Counted from the first letter of the stretch, positions 1-11,560 are shown. The stretch is 64,000 nucleotides of DNA from Elmis aenea (GCA_947652605.1 OX393576.1:60674966-60738965), one strand, 5' to 3'. Notes: a model not told the origin generated them from the sequence alone. Made by a program: numbers and translations.

Positions 1-284
1 CCCCACGCCGAATTCTCTAGCGACCGTTACAAAACTTGGGTGACACATTTCGTCCAAAGCGTAGGAAAATCTAATGACGTCAATAAAGTTCTTCTACACT
101 TTAGCACAATAACCGGAAAGTCCAATTCTATCAATAAAGTTCCCGCACACAATAGCAACGCACTTCCTGCGCTCGTTTGGCAGAGCTTAGCGCTCTTGGA
201 GGTTTATAGGAGGTTTTAAAGAAAAACTGAATAGGGACATAATTAGAAACTAAACTTATAGAACAAAACCTAAAAGTACAACCA

Positions 285-470
285 AGAGGCACAACTAAGA
301 TGACTGGATTATTTATATAAAAAGGGAAAGAATATGAAGCGCGAATGGAAGGAAAAAATCCAAAAGGAAGACCAAGGAGGTTAAAGAAGCTGCCACAAAC
401 AGAGGATCGAGTGAAGTTAGATTAAATAACTAACAAGAGATAGAAAAAGACGGAGGGAAGCATGTTAAAA
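285..470 (+). pseudogene. LINE C-terminal tail fragment
   Basis: A short open stretch reads EYEARMEGKNPKGRPRRLKK, ending about 20 codons later at a stop. The GRPR block after a YEAR-type motif is what many insect non-LTR retrotransposon polyproteins carry near the C-terminus, and the same arrangement (YEAR, then RPRKTW) recurs in the remnant near 59.37 kb. Nothing of the reverse transcriptase itself remains, and stops flank the stretch on both sides. I read it as a dead 3' fragment of an endonuclease/reverse-transcriptase LINE; the family is not resolved. Confidence 0.5.
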
Positions 471-479
471 GAAGCCATA

Positions 480-2040
480 TACATATACCATATATATAAA
501 AAGGAATAAAAGCCTCACACTTTATGGTATAGCGGCGTAAAAATAAATGTTTTCATATTACTTCTTAAAATCTTCTAAATAAAATCTGGCCTTGTTTATT
601 AAAGCTTAAAAATAAGTTGGCTAAGTATAAAAATACTTAAGGCAAAACAAAAATTCTGCTATGCTATTTGTAGTTTCTAAATTAATTCTCACTTACTATT
701 GTCATAATAAAATAATATTATTAAAGTTTTACCATACAACCATTTGCTATTTTCCAAATGTCAGTAATTATTGCATTTTAGTCATCACAAAATACTTCTT
801 AACCTTACTTAATTAGGCGAAAATTACCATTATTACTTAGTAAAATTTATGTTATTTTATAAACATATCAAATTGTAGACAAACAGCACTGTATAATATA
901 AAGCTTCTTTTGTGCGCGATTTCTCCCGTTAACTCCTTTTTGATCCAACCCTGAGTTTACCACCAAAACCATTACACATAGCGTTCTTTTGTCTTTTCGT
1001 ATTACAATGTAAGCGTTTCGGTTGCATTGGAACAATGCAAGCAAAAAGTAATTTAGCTGAGCGGTAACATGTCGTGGTAAAACAAATATTTTATCGATGT
1101 TTGGAGGGATGTGATTTTTATTTTTTGTTTTGCCCCATTTTTACCCGATTATTATTTGCATGTTAACATCATGCGACCAGCAATTGGGAATTCCGATCAT
1201 AAAAGTTTATTGATTTTGCATGCAAAACAAAGTCGTGACATACTCTTTATGCAGAACTTAATAAAAATGTTAAGTACATATTTCAAATAACCAGATAATA
1301 ATTTACAACTATGTTATTTATAACAGTGTGTTCAAAGAATCCGTAACGGTTTGCAATGCGTTAAAATGAAAATCCTTTAGTAGCGAGCGCAGTAACCAAT
1401 TTAGTTCCACAGTGCACAAACTTTAATGCAGGGTAGTTTTAAAGTGAGACACCAGGACGGCTATTTTCTCCGCGTAAGTGTAATTTAGATGAAAGTAGGA
1501 CGGTTCCTTCAAATACGTAACAGACCTGGCGCCACCGACATTATTTTCTGTTAGTTTCAGACCCAGGTGTATTTAAGTATTAAGTTGAAGGTGATATTAA
1601 ATTCGGCTCGCCATTTGGGGATAAAACACGTATGCGCACACGCCCGGATATAAATATGCGTCACATTGCCCAACTGGCGAAGCTTTTTCAGGATAAAAAC
1701 AAATCACTAAACGATTCCATAAATCTATAACCTTCCATACACAGGGTGCTCCAGAGATCATTATTTTGTCTGTTTCTTAAATCGTTTCAAAAAATCTGCA
1801 AACCTTAAATAGCAGAAGAAAACTTCACAGATTGATTAAGGAAAAATCCGAAACTTTGAGGTAATTAAAAAGCGGTTGTCATTTTTATTTTAAATGTGAC
1901 TAGTCTGGGTTATAATCAAAACCAGATATTAAAAGTTCTAATTTTTTTATTCATGAAACTGTTAATAATTTTGTGAAAAGTTTTTTCGAAAAATGTGTCG
2001 AGTATCTGTATTTGTGTAATTGAAAGAATTTTATTTAATT
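480..2040. other. AT-rich DNA without recognised genes
   Basis: No supported coding region. A degenerate terminus resembling the TACAGGGTG MITE family (acacagggtgctcc) lies at about 1740, with no partner end visible. The rest looks like unique or heavily decayed DNA. Confidence 0.5.
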
Positions 2041-2512
2041 CAGGGGCTGGCCAACACGTGACCCAGGGGCCGCATGCGGCCCACGGCGCTCTTTTGTGCG
2101 GCCCTCTGCCACATACGACGGATGACGTTTTTATAATCTATTTCTAAGTACCTATCTGGTGTTTCAGAATGCCTTAAGTCAGTTTAAATGTGACTTAACC
2201 AATAATATTAATGGTTAAAACCATTATTTATAATACAGAATTAGATTTTAAAGTATTTTAGTTAATAAATGAAGCCATTATGTGTTTATCGCCATACAAA
2301 TATATTTTGTTTTTGATTCGATCCATGTGTTTTTTTGCATATATAATTGTTTCTTTTTAATTTACACTGATTAAACATTTACTGTGTACCCCTAGTCAAA
2401 TTAATAATTGAAAAAAAAATTTATAAGCACGAAATGTCGTATTTATGTGCGACCCTTTGAAAATTCTAGGTCGTCAGTGTGGCGCGTGGCGCAATTTGAG
2501 TTGGCCACGTCA
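2041..2512. mobile_element. hAT-like non-autonomous element, degraded
   Basis: The left end begins CAGGGGCTGGCC and continues into the palindrome GGCCGCATGCGGCC, a structure seen at the ends of hAT elements that start CAGGGG. The right side holds gttggcca, matching the inverse of the left TGGCCAAC. The last few bases of the right terminus no longer match and the flanks do not give a convincing 8-bp duplication. The interior is AT-rich and non-coding. This is a decayed hAT MITE or an end-only fragment. Confidence 0.5.
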
Positions 2513-2654
2513 ATTAAATTAATTGTAAAGCTGATCATAAAACTTTGATTTTTTATCTCTTTTTTTTTAAATAGTTGAAACGTAAAGACTTATTCTAAGA
2601 AGATGCGGTTTCCAATTCAACCCAACTGTGATTGTCACATTTCTGTAAGATTTG

Positions 2655-3004
2655 GCAGTTTTTTTGGCAATTGTTGACATGATAAAATTCAATTTATACA
2701 GGTCACGGCACACCTAATAAAAAACTAAATTTTGGTTAAAAAATTATTTGAGGTTATAAAAATTAGCCAAAGTAGTGCAGTTGTATTCGAAATCGCTTTC
2801 TCTTTTCAAAAATGTGAAAATATACAGGGTGTTCCATTTAAAATAACAAAGTTGGGGTAATTTCCGGCGAAACCGAAAGTGAAACAATTGTGTGCGTGCT
2901 CAAAAAAACATGTTTTTCACACATACTATATGCCTAAAATTTCATTTATCCAAAATCAAAACTAAAGGAAAAAAAAGGGTGTGTACCACACTTCATTTAC
3001 ACCC
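2655..3004 (+). repeat. Repeat family A, copy 1
   Basis: About 350 bp matching copies at 12080-12277 and 33623-33991. Shared landmarks in order are ttgttgacat, caggtcacggcaca, tttgaggttataaaaatt, a central tatacagggtgttcc, a gtaatttccggcgaaac block, and a 3' boundary at cacttcatttacaccc. All three copies end at the same TTTACACCC, so this is a discrete mobile repeat. Its class is unknown; a terminal motif GGTGTAAATGAA at 26240 is the inverse of this 3' end and suggests terminal inverted repeats. Confidence 0.7.
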
Positions 3005-4077
3005 GAATGGAAAAAAAGGCTTTAGGATGATAAAAGCTAATGTATTTTTTAAATTTTTTTAGAGTATGCTTTAGTTAAACCCCATTATGTTTAAATAAAC
3101 ATATATTTAAAATGGATTATTATAAAAACATTTAAATCTCCACCTGAAACATTATTAAAGTACGAGTATACTTTTTAGATTTTTCCGCAACCGTGACGCT
3201 TCCAACTTCAACTGGAAGTTCTTTATTTTTACTTCACGTCCATACCGAAAAAAAAAGATTATTTATAAAACACTCGGCTAATGGAAAGTTTATTAATACC
3301 GCCTATTATTTACCCGAAACACATGTTTTGCGGGAAAATAAAACAATTCCCCATATTTTCCTAAATTAATATCCCAGCTTAGCTTCACAATATTTTTATT
3401 CGGTCCGTTATATAAAAAAGTCGTGGTGATGAATGTGCAACTCAAGCGGTCAGATTAACAGAATGAAATGTTATAAAGCGCAACGTGGACGTAAAAGCTT
3501 TTGGCTTCAAAAACGAATTTAGTATTCGGAGGATCAATGTCCAACGCGGCTTATCTACAAATTGCGCGGTATTGGTTTCGACAGATCTGAATGTTAACAA
3601 ACGTTGTGACACCTTTAAAGAGATCAAATCCCTTGCCAATTTACATTCTATTAACACAAATTGAACTGCACGTTAAGTCTTTAAATTACTGGTGGTTTTG
3701 CGAAAATTCGAAAAATAACAGTATAGCAAGTTTTAATTGCAATTTCATAATTACCTCAATTAATTTAATTACCTGACACAATGTTTTGAGTCGTATCGTA
3801 TGTTCATAATTAAACATTATACTTTTTTTAGTAATTAATAATGAATGTTCTGAGTACTGCAACATAAATTACTTTTTTTACTACCATTAATGTAAATCTT
3901 ACCGTACAACCTGCATGCATAGTAAGTGAGTGCTAACGCACGGTAAGCAAAACGCGCACTTGTTTAGAAACGTCAAAGTAGGCTTACGTCAAAATTGACA
4001 AGATAACGTAATTACTGGGTGTATATTAGCCAAAAAGCCATAATCGTATGTATTATGTGGTTGTAGAAAAAGTAAGC
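3005..4077. other. AT-rich DNA without recognised genes
   Basis: Two short ORFs on opposite strands around 3442-3776 have no recognisable domain and look like chance frames. No RNA gene or element ends were identified here. Confidence 0.5.
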
Positions 4078-4201
4078 TACATAACACGAGTTGTAAAGCA
4101 ATCACGCACTCGTGGAAATACGCACTCGCCGCTACGCGGGCGGCTCCGTGCGTCACTTTTCCACTCGTGCGTATTATGCTTGTTACAACTCTTGTTATGT
4201 A
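4078..4201. repeat. Foldback repeat (family H), hairpin
   Basis: The left arm tacataacacgagttgtaa is repeated in inverted orientation as ttacaactcttgttatgta at the right end. The centre is GC-rich (gccgctacgcgggcggc) and both arms carry CGCACTCGTGG-type sequence. The arms recur with a shortened loop at 53608-53669, and one arm recurs at about 52974-53022. The preceding ttgtagaaaaagtaagc is also shared in inverse with 53670-53695, so the repeat unit extends beyond the hairpin. Confidence 0.75.
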
Positions 4202-4389
4202 CTTAATATACTATTTTATGATAGTTATTATGTTTAATATGACATAATAAATGAGCACACCAATAACCGGGAGTCAATATAAATAACGTTTTTTTCAAGT
4301 TTTACAACATGTTGAGATAAATAATTACGAGTATAAATGTTCCAAATACTTTTAAAACATTTTTAGAAATATTAAGTGTAATTAACCTA

Positions 4390-5635
4390 TACAGGGCGTT
4401 CCACATAGAAGGGCCACTATTGGGATCTCGTAAACGGCAAGAGCTACAAAGAAGATTGAATTAGACAAACCTGACAAACCTTTCCGAGACCTATTTAGTG
4501 ATGCTTTAAGGTTTTAAAAAAAAGTGCCATGGCATGCTAGTTAATAAGCAAAAATCAAAATGGGCATTTTTTTAAATCGTTAATTACTCGGTTATACTTG
4601 ATGGTACAAAAATATATTTGGGAAAAAAGTTTTAGATTGTTTTACGCACTATAAAATAAAAACATTCATTTGTTTCAATATTGTTTAAATTTTTAGGTAA
4701 ATTACAACATTTATATTTTTCAATGAAAACCATAGTTGGCTATGATTTCATGAAAAATGTTTTTTTCCTCTTTTTAATTATGTAAGGTTTTAATGTATCT
4801 ATTTTGATATTAAGGCTCCAAACAAATTAAATTTATCAAAACGTCCCTATGAGCTCAAGAGTGCCAGGAATTTAAACAATATTGAAACAAGTGAATGCTT
4901 TCATTTTATAGTGCGTAAAAAAATCTCCAACTTTTTCCCCAAAAGTATTTTGAACTTTTTTAAAACATTAAGGCATCACTAAATAGGTCTCAAGCCCGTG
5001 TGACACAGTATAAATTTCTGTATAGAAATCTGTAACAAATATTATACAGAAAATCTTATATCGTGTCATACAGGTTTCTCGTACAAAATTCTGTATAGTT
5101 TCTTGCATGTACAAGCGTTCCATGCATTTTCTTGTACAAAAAATACTATAGGTCTTGTCCTATTCCCATGCAAGTTTTGATACAGAATATGCGTGCTACG
5201 GATGCGCATTCAGTTCGTGAATAATGGCGACTAACAGCTGATATTGAACATCTACAGCTTAAGGAAATATAAGCAATAGAAATTCCTGTTAACAGTTAAT
5301 TCTTGGTAATCCGAAGCAGGATGTTTTTATTGTTTAAAATGGCAATTACAAGGAATAAACACCTTGTTTTAAAACAGAGTGCATATCTGTGTTTATACTG
5401 TTTAGGCGCATGTGCATGGGCAGTAACTTGTACATAAAATTGTATACGGGTCACACACAGTTTCAAACGAATGGAATTCTGTACAGAAATCTGTACAAGA
5501 AAAACAATACAAGATATTCTGTATTGATGTCTATACAGAAATGTATACCGTGTCACACGGGCTTCAGAAAGGGAAACAATTTATCTAATTTAAGCTTCTT
5601 TGTAGCTCTTTTCGTTTACGAGATCCCAATAGTAT
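4390..5635. mobile_element. TACAGGGCG foldback element, interrupted
   Basis: After a TA dinucleotide the left end reads TACAGGGCGTTCC. The left half (ctattgggatctcgtaaac, then gacctatttagtgatgc, then gttttacgcactataaaat) is repeated in reverse order and orientation in the right half (4860-4990 and 5567-5632). The arms are therefore several hundred bases long and imperfect. The extreme right terminus (CACCCTGTA) is missing. A second element sits inside the right arm at 4993-5563. Non-coding; probably a Tc1/mariner-type MITE judging by the TA flank and its terminus. Confidence 0.8.
4993..5563. mobile_element. Nested MITE with TCA duplication (PIF/Harbinger-like)
   Basis: The ends are AGCCCGTGTGACAC and its exact inverse GTGTCACACGGGCT, and the similarity continues inward (ttctgtatag and its inverse). 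Both sides are flanked by TCA. Removing the element and one TCA leaves a right arm of the host foldback that matches its intact left arm (gagacctatttag), so these are true insertion boundaries. A 3-bp duplication fits the PIF/Harbinger superfamily, though TCA is not its usual TWA target. The 571-bp interior holds several further ctgtata inverted motifs and short chance ORFs. Confidence 0.85.
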
Positions 5636-6134
5636 AGACAGGCACGTCTATGACTAGGATCTAGTGTACATGTTATAATTTCTTACTTTTTTTTAGCTGC
5701 ACTGAGTATTATTATACCTAAAGAACTAATATTTAAAATTATTTCCAGTTAGGCACATAAAATGCTATAATAAAAGCAATATACATTGGTTACCAAAATA
5801 TGTCAGGAACACTTAAAAATATTAACTTGTAATAACTTCAAATTCTTATAACTTGCCAACTTTGTGAAGTATTTCCTTAACTTGACTACACACAAACGAC
5901 CTCAGTGTATGAGGAAATAATCAATAACGACTTTGCATAGTCATAGATCAGGGGTTGCAAATACGTGACGAGCTTATCAAAGTTGGCACAGCAGAAAATT
6001 TTGTCGACACGCCAAGAATTATCTACAAATAAAGTAGACTAGAAATTTTAATTTGAGTAATCCAATTCACAGCTTTTGTGTTTTTCTTGATTTCAAAAAG
6101 TACCTACATTGAATTACAAACCAATTTTTAGTTG
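5636..6134. other. AT-rich DNA with a hAT-like end
   Basis: At 5949 the sequence CAGGGGTTGCAAATACGTGACG resembles a hAT terminus and the element start at 2041. No matching right end was found, so it is at most a solo end. No genes. Confidence 0.35.
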
Positions 6135-6136
6135 TA

Positions 6137-6729
6137 TACAGGGTGTGTAAAAATTGGCGGAAGCGCTACACGTGGCGAAAATCTTAATACGAAAATGTTG
6201 TACCATGCTTGCTGTGTCTGCAAGAGGTCCTCAAAGTTTTGACATTTGGTCCTTTAATAAGCGTTATTATTTAATACTTGCAAATGAAAAAGCTGCAATT
6301 TGGAATAAAAATAAATTTCGAATAGTATTTTTTCCTAGATATTGTGTTCTTCCTTTCAAAAATTGGTGTTGAAAATATGTAAATCACTGATTTGAATGAA
6401 AATAATACATATGGCAACATTGTCATTAGCTGTCATCTCTGTTTTTCTCGTAATTATTTCTAGTTTGTGTTTTACGATGCCTAAAAGTTTGCAGCTATGT
6501 TTACGAACTGAAGGCTTTCAGTTCGAATAAAAATTGTAAATACCTAAGTAAAAATTGCTGATAAAAAAAATGCCCAAACGCAAATCAATGTATGCAATGT
6601 TTCCAATTTTTTTTTCCTTTAAATGTTTCCTGAGGTCATACAACATTTTTGTATCAAGATTTTCGACTTAGAATTTTACGAAGAACATCGTCACGTGTAG
6701 CGCTTCCGCCAATTTTTACACACCCTGTA
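6137..6729. mobile_element. TACAGGGTG MITE with TA duplication
   Basis: The left terminus TACAGGGTGTGTAAAAATTG and the right terminus are near-perfect inverses for about 45 bp (gcggaagcgctacacgtg shared). After a small interruption the match resumes (gaaaatcttaatac and its inverse). TA lies on both sides (6135-6136 and 6730-6731). The 72-codon ORF inside is simply the left arm read through. The element is non-autonomous and its flanking TA fits Tc1/mariner-type insertion. Confidence 0.85.
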
Positions 6730-6731
6730 TA

Positions 6732-7875
6732 TTTTAAAACCAAAATCACATTTTGGTTTTGGGTTAAAACCAATTAAATATATGACGTCATAAGTGCAAT
6801 AGATCCAATTGGACCAATTTACACCTAAGATAATAATTCAGTTGTTTCCAATTACCGTACCTTTTTGATTTAAAATGAAACTCGCTGTATATTAACACGA
6901 TTTTTAGAAAAACTGAATCGATCAATCCAAATACTTTTTGCAACCATTATATTTTTGGCTTTAATTTATTTGACTTTTTTGTAGTTGAAACTTGAACAAA
7001 TTTCATTAGGTAGTGTGGACGGAAAAACATAATTTTGAATCGTCCAATAAAATTGAGTTGTTGCGTATGTTCGCGAGATTCATTTAAGTAGGCCATTAGC
7101 AAGCAAGAAAAAAGCGATAAGATAACAAATGTATAATTACCAACGCTGCTTCTGCAATTACCGCGTTAATTAGAAAAAATAAATATACTTAATTTACATC
7201 ATAATTGTCATTTAATGCTTAAACAGTCAGATACTTTGTTAGAAACATATCCGAAACGTTCATCTTTATTTATATTGTGTAATTAAATTGCATCCATGTT
7301 ATGGGAAAAGCGTAATTTTTATTACATCAAACGCTTTTGCTTTATTCTTTATTGGGTTAAAGTTAATTTTGTCTTCGACGAAGTAAAAAGTTAATTATGA
7401 ATAAATTATAAGAAATGTATTTTGTGTAATAGAATTGTGTTTATTGACATAGACTTATTTCTAGAGATTTTAATTTGATGGCGAGATAAATCTAAAACAA
7501 ATGCAGACACTTTTAAAATATAAATTTAGGCTTCAGTAGAAATATTAAATGATAATAAAATATCCAACTTCTAGTAATTTATTTAACGGTATCACGTAGA
7601 CGCATCGGGAAAACGATAGGCAATAAATTAGGGTGAAAACGTGAAGAGCTAGCATAATTCACAAATAGGATTATTTGAAGAAAATTTTCACAATTGGTAA
7701 ATTAAATTTTCTTGTTCAGCGAAATTATTAATTTACATTTAACGATATTACCAGACGATAATTAACACGTTGTTTTAAATGGCCTGACAGCGGCAAAAGT
7801 ATAAATACTTAGGTGAAATTGAGAAAAACATTACTTATTTAATAAATCGAGAGATGCACTTACTTAAATAAAAAA
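6732..7875. other. AT-rich DNA without recognised genes
   Basis: No supported gene, RNA or element boundary. A degenerate repeat end may lie near 6890 (ctgtatattaac). Confidence 0.45.
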
Positions 7876-8085
7876 TTATTTCTTGATAGATACTGTAAAG
7901 AAATAGGAATTATCCAGCTCTTTAAATAATAAAATTTGCAAGGAACGATACAAATGGTAGTCTAAAGTGGCAATGTCTGGTGAATATGAGGGATATAATA
8001 AAACTGGCCAATTTAGGTCAGAAACTTTTTTTTTAGGGTGGTTTGTCCAGTCGTGAGTTGTATTGCTAGCGTTAAACATGAAGTA
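7876..8085 (-). pseudogene. mariner transposase C-terminal fragment
   Basis: The reverse strand encodes a 67-residue frame containing YPSYSPDIATLDYHLYRSLQ. This matches the mariner signature HPPYSPDLAPSDYHLF around the third catalytic aspartate (the D of SPDI, retained). Upstream in the same direction, WTNHPKKK and VSDLNWPVL fit the spacer before that motif, but the second catalytic aspartate region is not in frame. The fragment ends about 25 residues after RSLQ. No inverted terminal repeats were found around it. Dead remnant of a DD34D-type mariner. Confidence 0.85.
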
Positions 8086-8224
8086 AGCAACTGTTGCTTT
8101 ATTTAATCGACATTATATCTGTTATGGTCACGGTCGTATTTATCATTAGGCGCATGAGGAGCATGCTCGATTTTTATAAGAGTAAAAAAAATTGAACATC
8201 GCGATCTTATTAAGGACAAAAAAC

Positions 8225-8467
8225 CATGCCAAAAATGTTTTAAATTTTTTTTCTTTTTTTTTGTTCAAGCGTGATATTTAACATTTTTGAAAATTGCCAA
8301 AAATCGGTTTTTGGCTGTATTTCGAAAGTTAAAAAAGATATCAAAAATCTGTTGACAGCAATGAATTTCTCTCGAAAAAAGAAATCGAGACTACGTAGTT
8401 AGTTTTTTTCTATCTCTGATAATAACCGAGATACCCTGTATGGGCATCGAAAATCGGCCACCCTGTA
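8225..8467 (-). repeat. TACAGGGTGG-family repeat, end fragment
   Basis: Read on the reverse strand it starts TACAGGGTGGCCGATTTTCG and continues to ATCTCGGTTATTATCAGAGATAG. The second block corresponds to the ATCTCGGTTACCGTAATAGATAG block of the copies at 21398 and 60992. The remainder is diverged. Only one end is visible. Confidence 0.5.
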
Positions 8468-8489
8468 TTGACTTGACCTGATTATTTGG

Positions 8490-8546
8490 GGCCTCATAAT
8501 GGTGTTGCGCCTAGAGCCTCCAAAAGTGTAATTACGGCACTGGTTA
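8490..8546 (-). repeat. Possible hAT end (CAGTGCCGTAAT)
   Basis: On the reverse strand this reads CAGTGCCGTAATTACAC and continues into GGAGGCTCTAGGCGC. It resembles the CAGTGGCGTAAC ends at 32229 and 34280. Solo end, low confidence. Confidence 0.3.
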
Positions 8547-8637
8547 TGGTTTAGCATAGCTACATTTTGCACGACAAACTTTGTATTTTGGGGGCAGTGT
8601 ATACTATTTACTTGCCGCAGTTTTTCTTTGAATTAAT

Positions 8638-8714
8638 GGGTAGTTCACACAGTAACATTTAAAGTCGCGACATCAAAAGTCGCGACTTTAAATGTCACCG
8701 TGTGAACTACCCAA
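8638..8714. repeat. 77-bp internal hairpin of the MITE
   Basis: The segment begins tgggtagttcacac, ends gtgtgaactaccca, and is almost entirely self-complementary around the centre cgacatcaaaagtcg. It shares its left end with the larger MITE and ends with the same right terminus. It is either an internal duplication of the terminus or a small derivative fused to the larger copy. Confidence 0.8.
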
Positions 8715-9092
8715 ATTGAAAGTCGCGACTTCAAAATAAAAATGGCCGCTCTTGTAATTGCAGCATCGAGTGTTGTAGAGCAACTAATTATTTTGAAGTT
8801 GCTATTTGTTGATAATGCTCTAAAATAGTTGAAACATCTATTTGGGACATAATAAATTGGAAATCGATGACAAACAAATGTATATTAGGTTACGTTAACC
8901 TAACCTTTCTGTTATGTCAAAATATAAAAGTATGGTAGGCTTACGTCAAATGCCGAACTGTCAAATCGATGTCGCAACCACAGAACATACACAAGCGTCG
9001 CGACTTTGCGTGACATTAAAAGTCGCGACTTTTGATAGTTCATACGGTGACATAAAAGTCGCGACTTTAAATGTCACCGTGTGAACTACCCA
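8638..9092. mobile_element. MITE with TAA duplication (PIF/Harbinger-like)
   Basis: The terminal inverted repeats are TGGGTAGTTCACAC and GTGTGAACTACCCA, extending inward through tttaaagtcgcgac. TAA flanks both sides (8635-8637 and 9093-9095), the favoured 3-bp target of PIF/Harbinger elements. The motif agtcgcgactt occurs repeatedly inside. An additional complete copy of the right terminus ends at 8714, so the first 77 bp form a miniature element by themselves. The remaining interior is non-coding. Confidence 0.88.
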
Positions 9093-9095
9093 TAA

Positions 9096-10610
9096 ATCAC
9101 ACAAGATACTTTATATGCCTTTTAGCTTACCTACTGTTAAAATTTTCCCCTTGTTTTTCCTAGCTGTGTAGTAATGTTACCTAATTTGTTCCACTTGTCT
9201 GACAATTTCAGTATTTGTTGGGCGAATACCACCAAGTTGATTGTTTTTTGCCTAATTCTGCTAGTTCGCTTTCGCAGTTGTTTCGAACAACTTTTTACGT
9301 TGGAAATAATCTTGTTTCTATATGGCGGGAATATATATATTTTTTTGTCGCTGATCCGTTGTTTTTCCCATTTTTACCGGTAAAGACCTTCACTAATTCG
9401 GCCGTTCTTATTACATTTTTATTAACTCCTGCAGACACTTCCCTATATTTCCCATCGGCCTTGTGGATTTATTAAAGAATTCATTGAAATGTCAGTTCAA
9501 ATTATATTCGACCATATTTTTCGTAAATAGCAATTACGCTGGAACGTTTGGATTTTTCAAGGTAGCTATTCGCTGTTTTCTTGCTTAAATGTCTTGGGAT
9601 TTGCTTGAGAAAAGAATTCAAAATATTTTAATTAAAGGCCAAGATAATAAAATTGTGCTGAAGACTTTTTCTGTTATCTTTTTTTTACTATAATCATAAT
9701 GTTACTGAATCAAATGTCTTTGGACATATTATTCTGTTGAAAGTTTACTCTGCTGTAGTACGCTGTTAGTGTAATTATTCTACATTGACGGGCATTAACA
9801 AGAAACACGTGATCGCGTTGACAACCCAACGAAGTGTGGAAGACTGTTTAAGCTATAAATAGAATTAACCAGCACTAATTTGTGGGAGAATATTCATTAC
9901 GAGGTTAATGTACGTAATTAGTCTATTCAAAATGTTTTTTTTTTAATACTTTAGAACATAATTAAAGTAATAAAGTTAATATTTTGCTGAAAATAGCGTA
10001 AAGTTTGTCATAATATATCATAACACGTAATAGATAATAATTTAAAAAAATATTTTAGGCACAGAATAATATTCTAAAAACAAATTCAAATTTTTGAAGG
10101 TGCTTGAATATTACCTACTCCTAATTTTTATCACAACTGATTAAAGATTAACAGCGTAGCAGGGGGATCACAAACCAATAAAAAAACCACAGGTTTCTTC
10201 ACTTCGCGCTCTTTAAGATAAGAAAAATTAATCTTGAGTTTGAGCTTAAAAAAAATTACTGTAAAACATTTATAAATAAAACTATTTCGCTAACGTAAAA
10301 AGAAAATCCACATTTAGATCTACGATAAATAATCATGAATTTTTTGTAAACCAGTTTATTTTTTTATAATCGGTTAATCATCACAACCTTACCTAAACAT
10401 ATATTAAAAAACAAAATTACCAAGTATCTAGTATATTTTTTCCACGCGCTGAAGTTTTACATATACAAACTATCTAATTTATAGCGACCAAACTGTTATC
10501 TTTTGAATTTTGGTAGGGAAACCACAAAACAACTTCAGGACCCACATTCTGTGCAGATTTGCAACCCACTAAACGAACAATTATTGCAAGATTTGTATCT
10601 TTAATGTGAT
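9096..10610. other. AT-rich DNA without recognised genes
   Basis: Two overlapping ORFs of 69 and 86 codons (9174-9475) have no domain I recognise. The sequence is otherwise AT-rich and featureless. Confidence 0.45.
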
Positions 10611-10616
10611 TCCCTA

Positions 10617-10691
10617 ACACGTTCGCTACCTACCGGCTCATATATGAGCCACTTGGATCTTTAGACAGACTACCGGCTCATATATGCGCCT
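10617..10691. repeat. Direct repeat of taccggctcatatatg; possible piggyBac-like end
   Basis: The 16-mer taccggctcatatatg occurs twice, 39 bp apart (10633 and 10672), each followed by a gcc. Just upstream is ctaacacgttcgctacc, which resembles the start of the piggyBac-like MITE at 53707 (ttaaccctttcgctgc). No matching right end with TTAA was seen, so this may be a solo left end. Confidence 0.4.
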
Positions 10692-10731
10692 TTGGTATAG
10701 ATATGGTTAATATTTAATTTCTTCGTGAAGA

Positions 10732-11560
10732 CTAGGGTTTTTCATATTTGACCATTTTGCTTGTCCCAGGATTCCGTGAAGAAATCGGTCTTTGTCCCGG
10801 GTTTTCTGGGATCCCGGGATGTTATAAATTAGGTCTATATTTTTAAATAAATAATCCAAAATAATAAAGGGAGTGCTTTATTACCTAAAAACAACTCCAA
10901 GTCATGTAAGTAATACATTTTGCTCCATAATTAATTTAAATAATAAAATAATATTGGTGAAAGAAACAGACATGCGGGAAATATAACCTTTCTATTGCAA
11001 TTTTATTTTAATAAACACAATAACATGATTTTTCCCTTGAACTTTTGTAATATGATTAAAGATAACAAAGCTGATCTATGCTTCGGTCACAATCTCTTAA
11101 TTTATTAACAGAAGTCCTACCATATAAAATGCTTTCTAAGTCTTTATTGATGGGTGTGAAATTGTTTTGCGAGCATCTAGCAGCAAAGAGGCATCGTTTT
11201 TATCAATAAAATTTTAATTATAAATTAGTTTGCGTCGCATTACCAGACCAGGGTACACAAAAATAGAACTGGAAAAGTATTTTGAAGATATTATTAACTT
11301 TGTCCTGGAGACCGGGCTTCTTTATGCCATACTACGGGTGTACATAATTTGTTATTTTAAAACAGAAAAATATTTTCAAATAAAATTAAAGTTTTTTTTT
11401 ATTATTTAACGTTACTAAAGATATTTATGATAAATCCTGAATAGTTATGATAATATTACAAAGATCTTATCACAAAATAAACAAAAATAATATTTATTTT
11501 AAATCCCGGAAATTCCCGGCACAATAAGTATTTCCCGGGAAAGAAACTTCAGTAAAAACT
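10732..11560 (-). mobile_element. hAT-like deletion derivative, copy A
   Basis: The element is marked by CCCGGG-rich subterminal blocks: tgtcccgggttttctgggatcccggga near 10793-10819, and aaatcccggaaattcccgg with tttcccggga near 11502-11540. Both blocks recur in opposite orientation in copy B (20935-21125 and 23090-23270), which defines the family. The left edge may be the TAGGGTTTTTCATATTTGACC at 10732, a possibly mutated CAGGG terminus. The inner reverse-strand frame at 11058-11201 looks like the end of a hAT transposase. Exact termini and duplication are unresolved. Confidence 0.6.
11058..11201 (-). pseudogene. hAT transposase C-terminal fragment
   Basis: A continuous reverse-strand frame of about 47 codons ends NKLRDCDRSIDQLCYL and a stop. 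The hAT dimerisation region typically closes with a pattern like tK-R-L-D-sID-LcfLR, and this frame fits it, preceded by KRCLFAARCSQ. No DDE catalytic part remains. The surrounding CCCGGG-rich ends support a hAT deletion derivative. The assignment rests on a short motif, so a different transposase family is possible. Confidence 0.5.

Noticed and set aside
9174..9475. Two overlapping ORFs of 69 and 86 codons
   Set aside because: Hydrophobic, low-information frames in AT-rich DNA without any family pattern or gene context.
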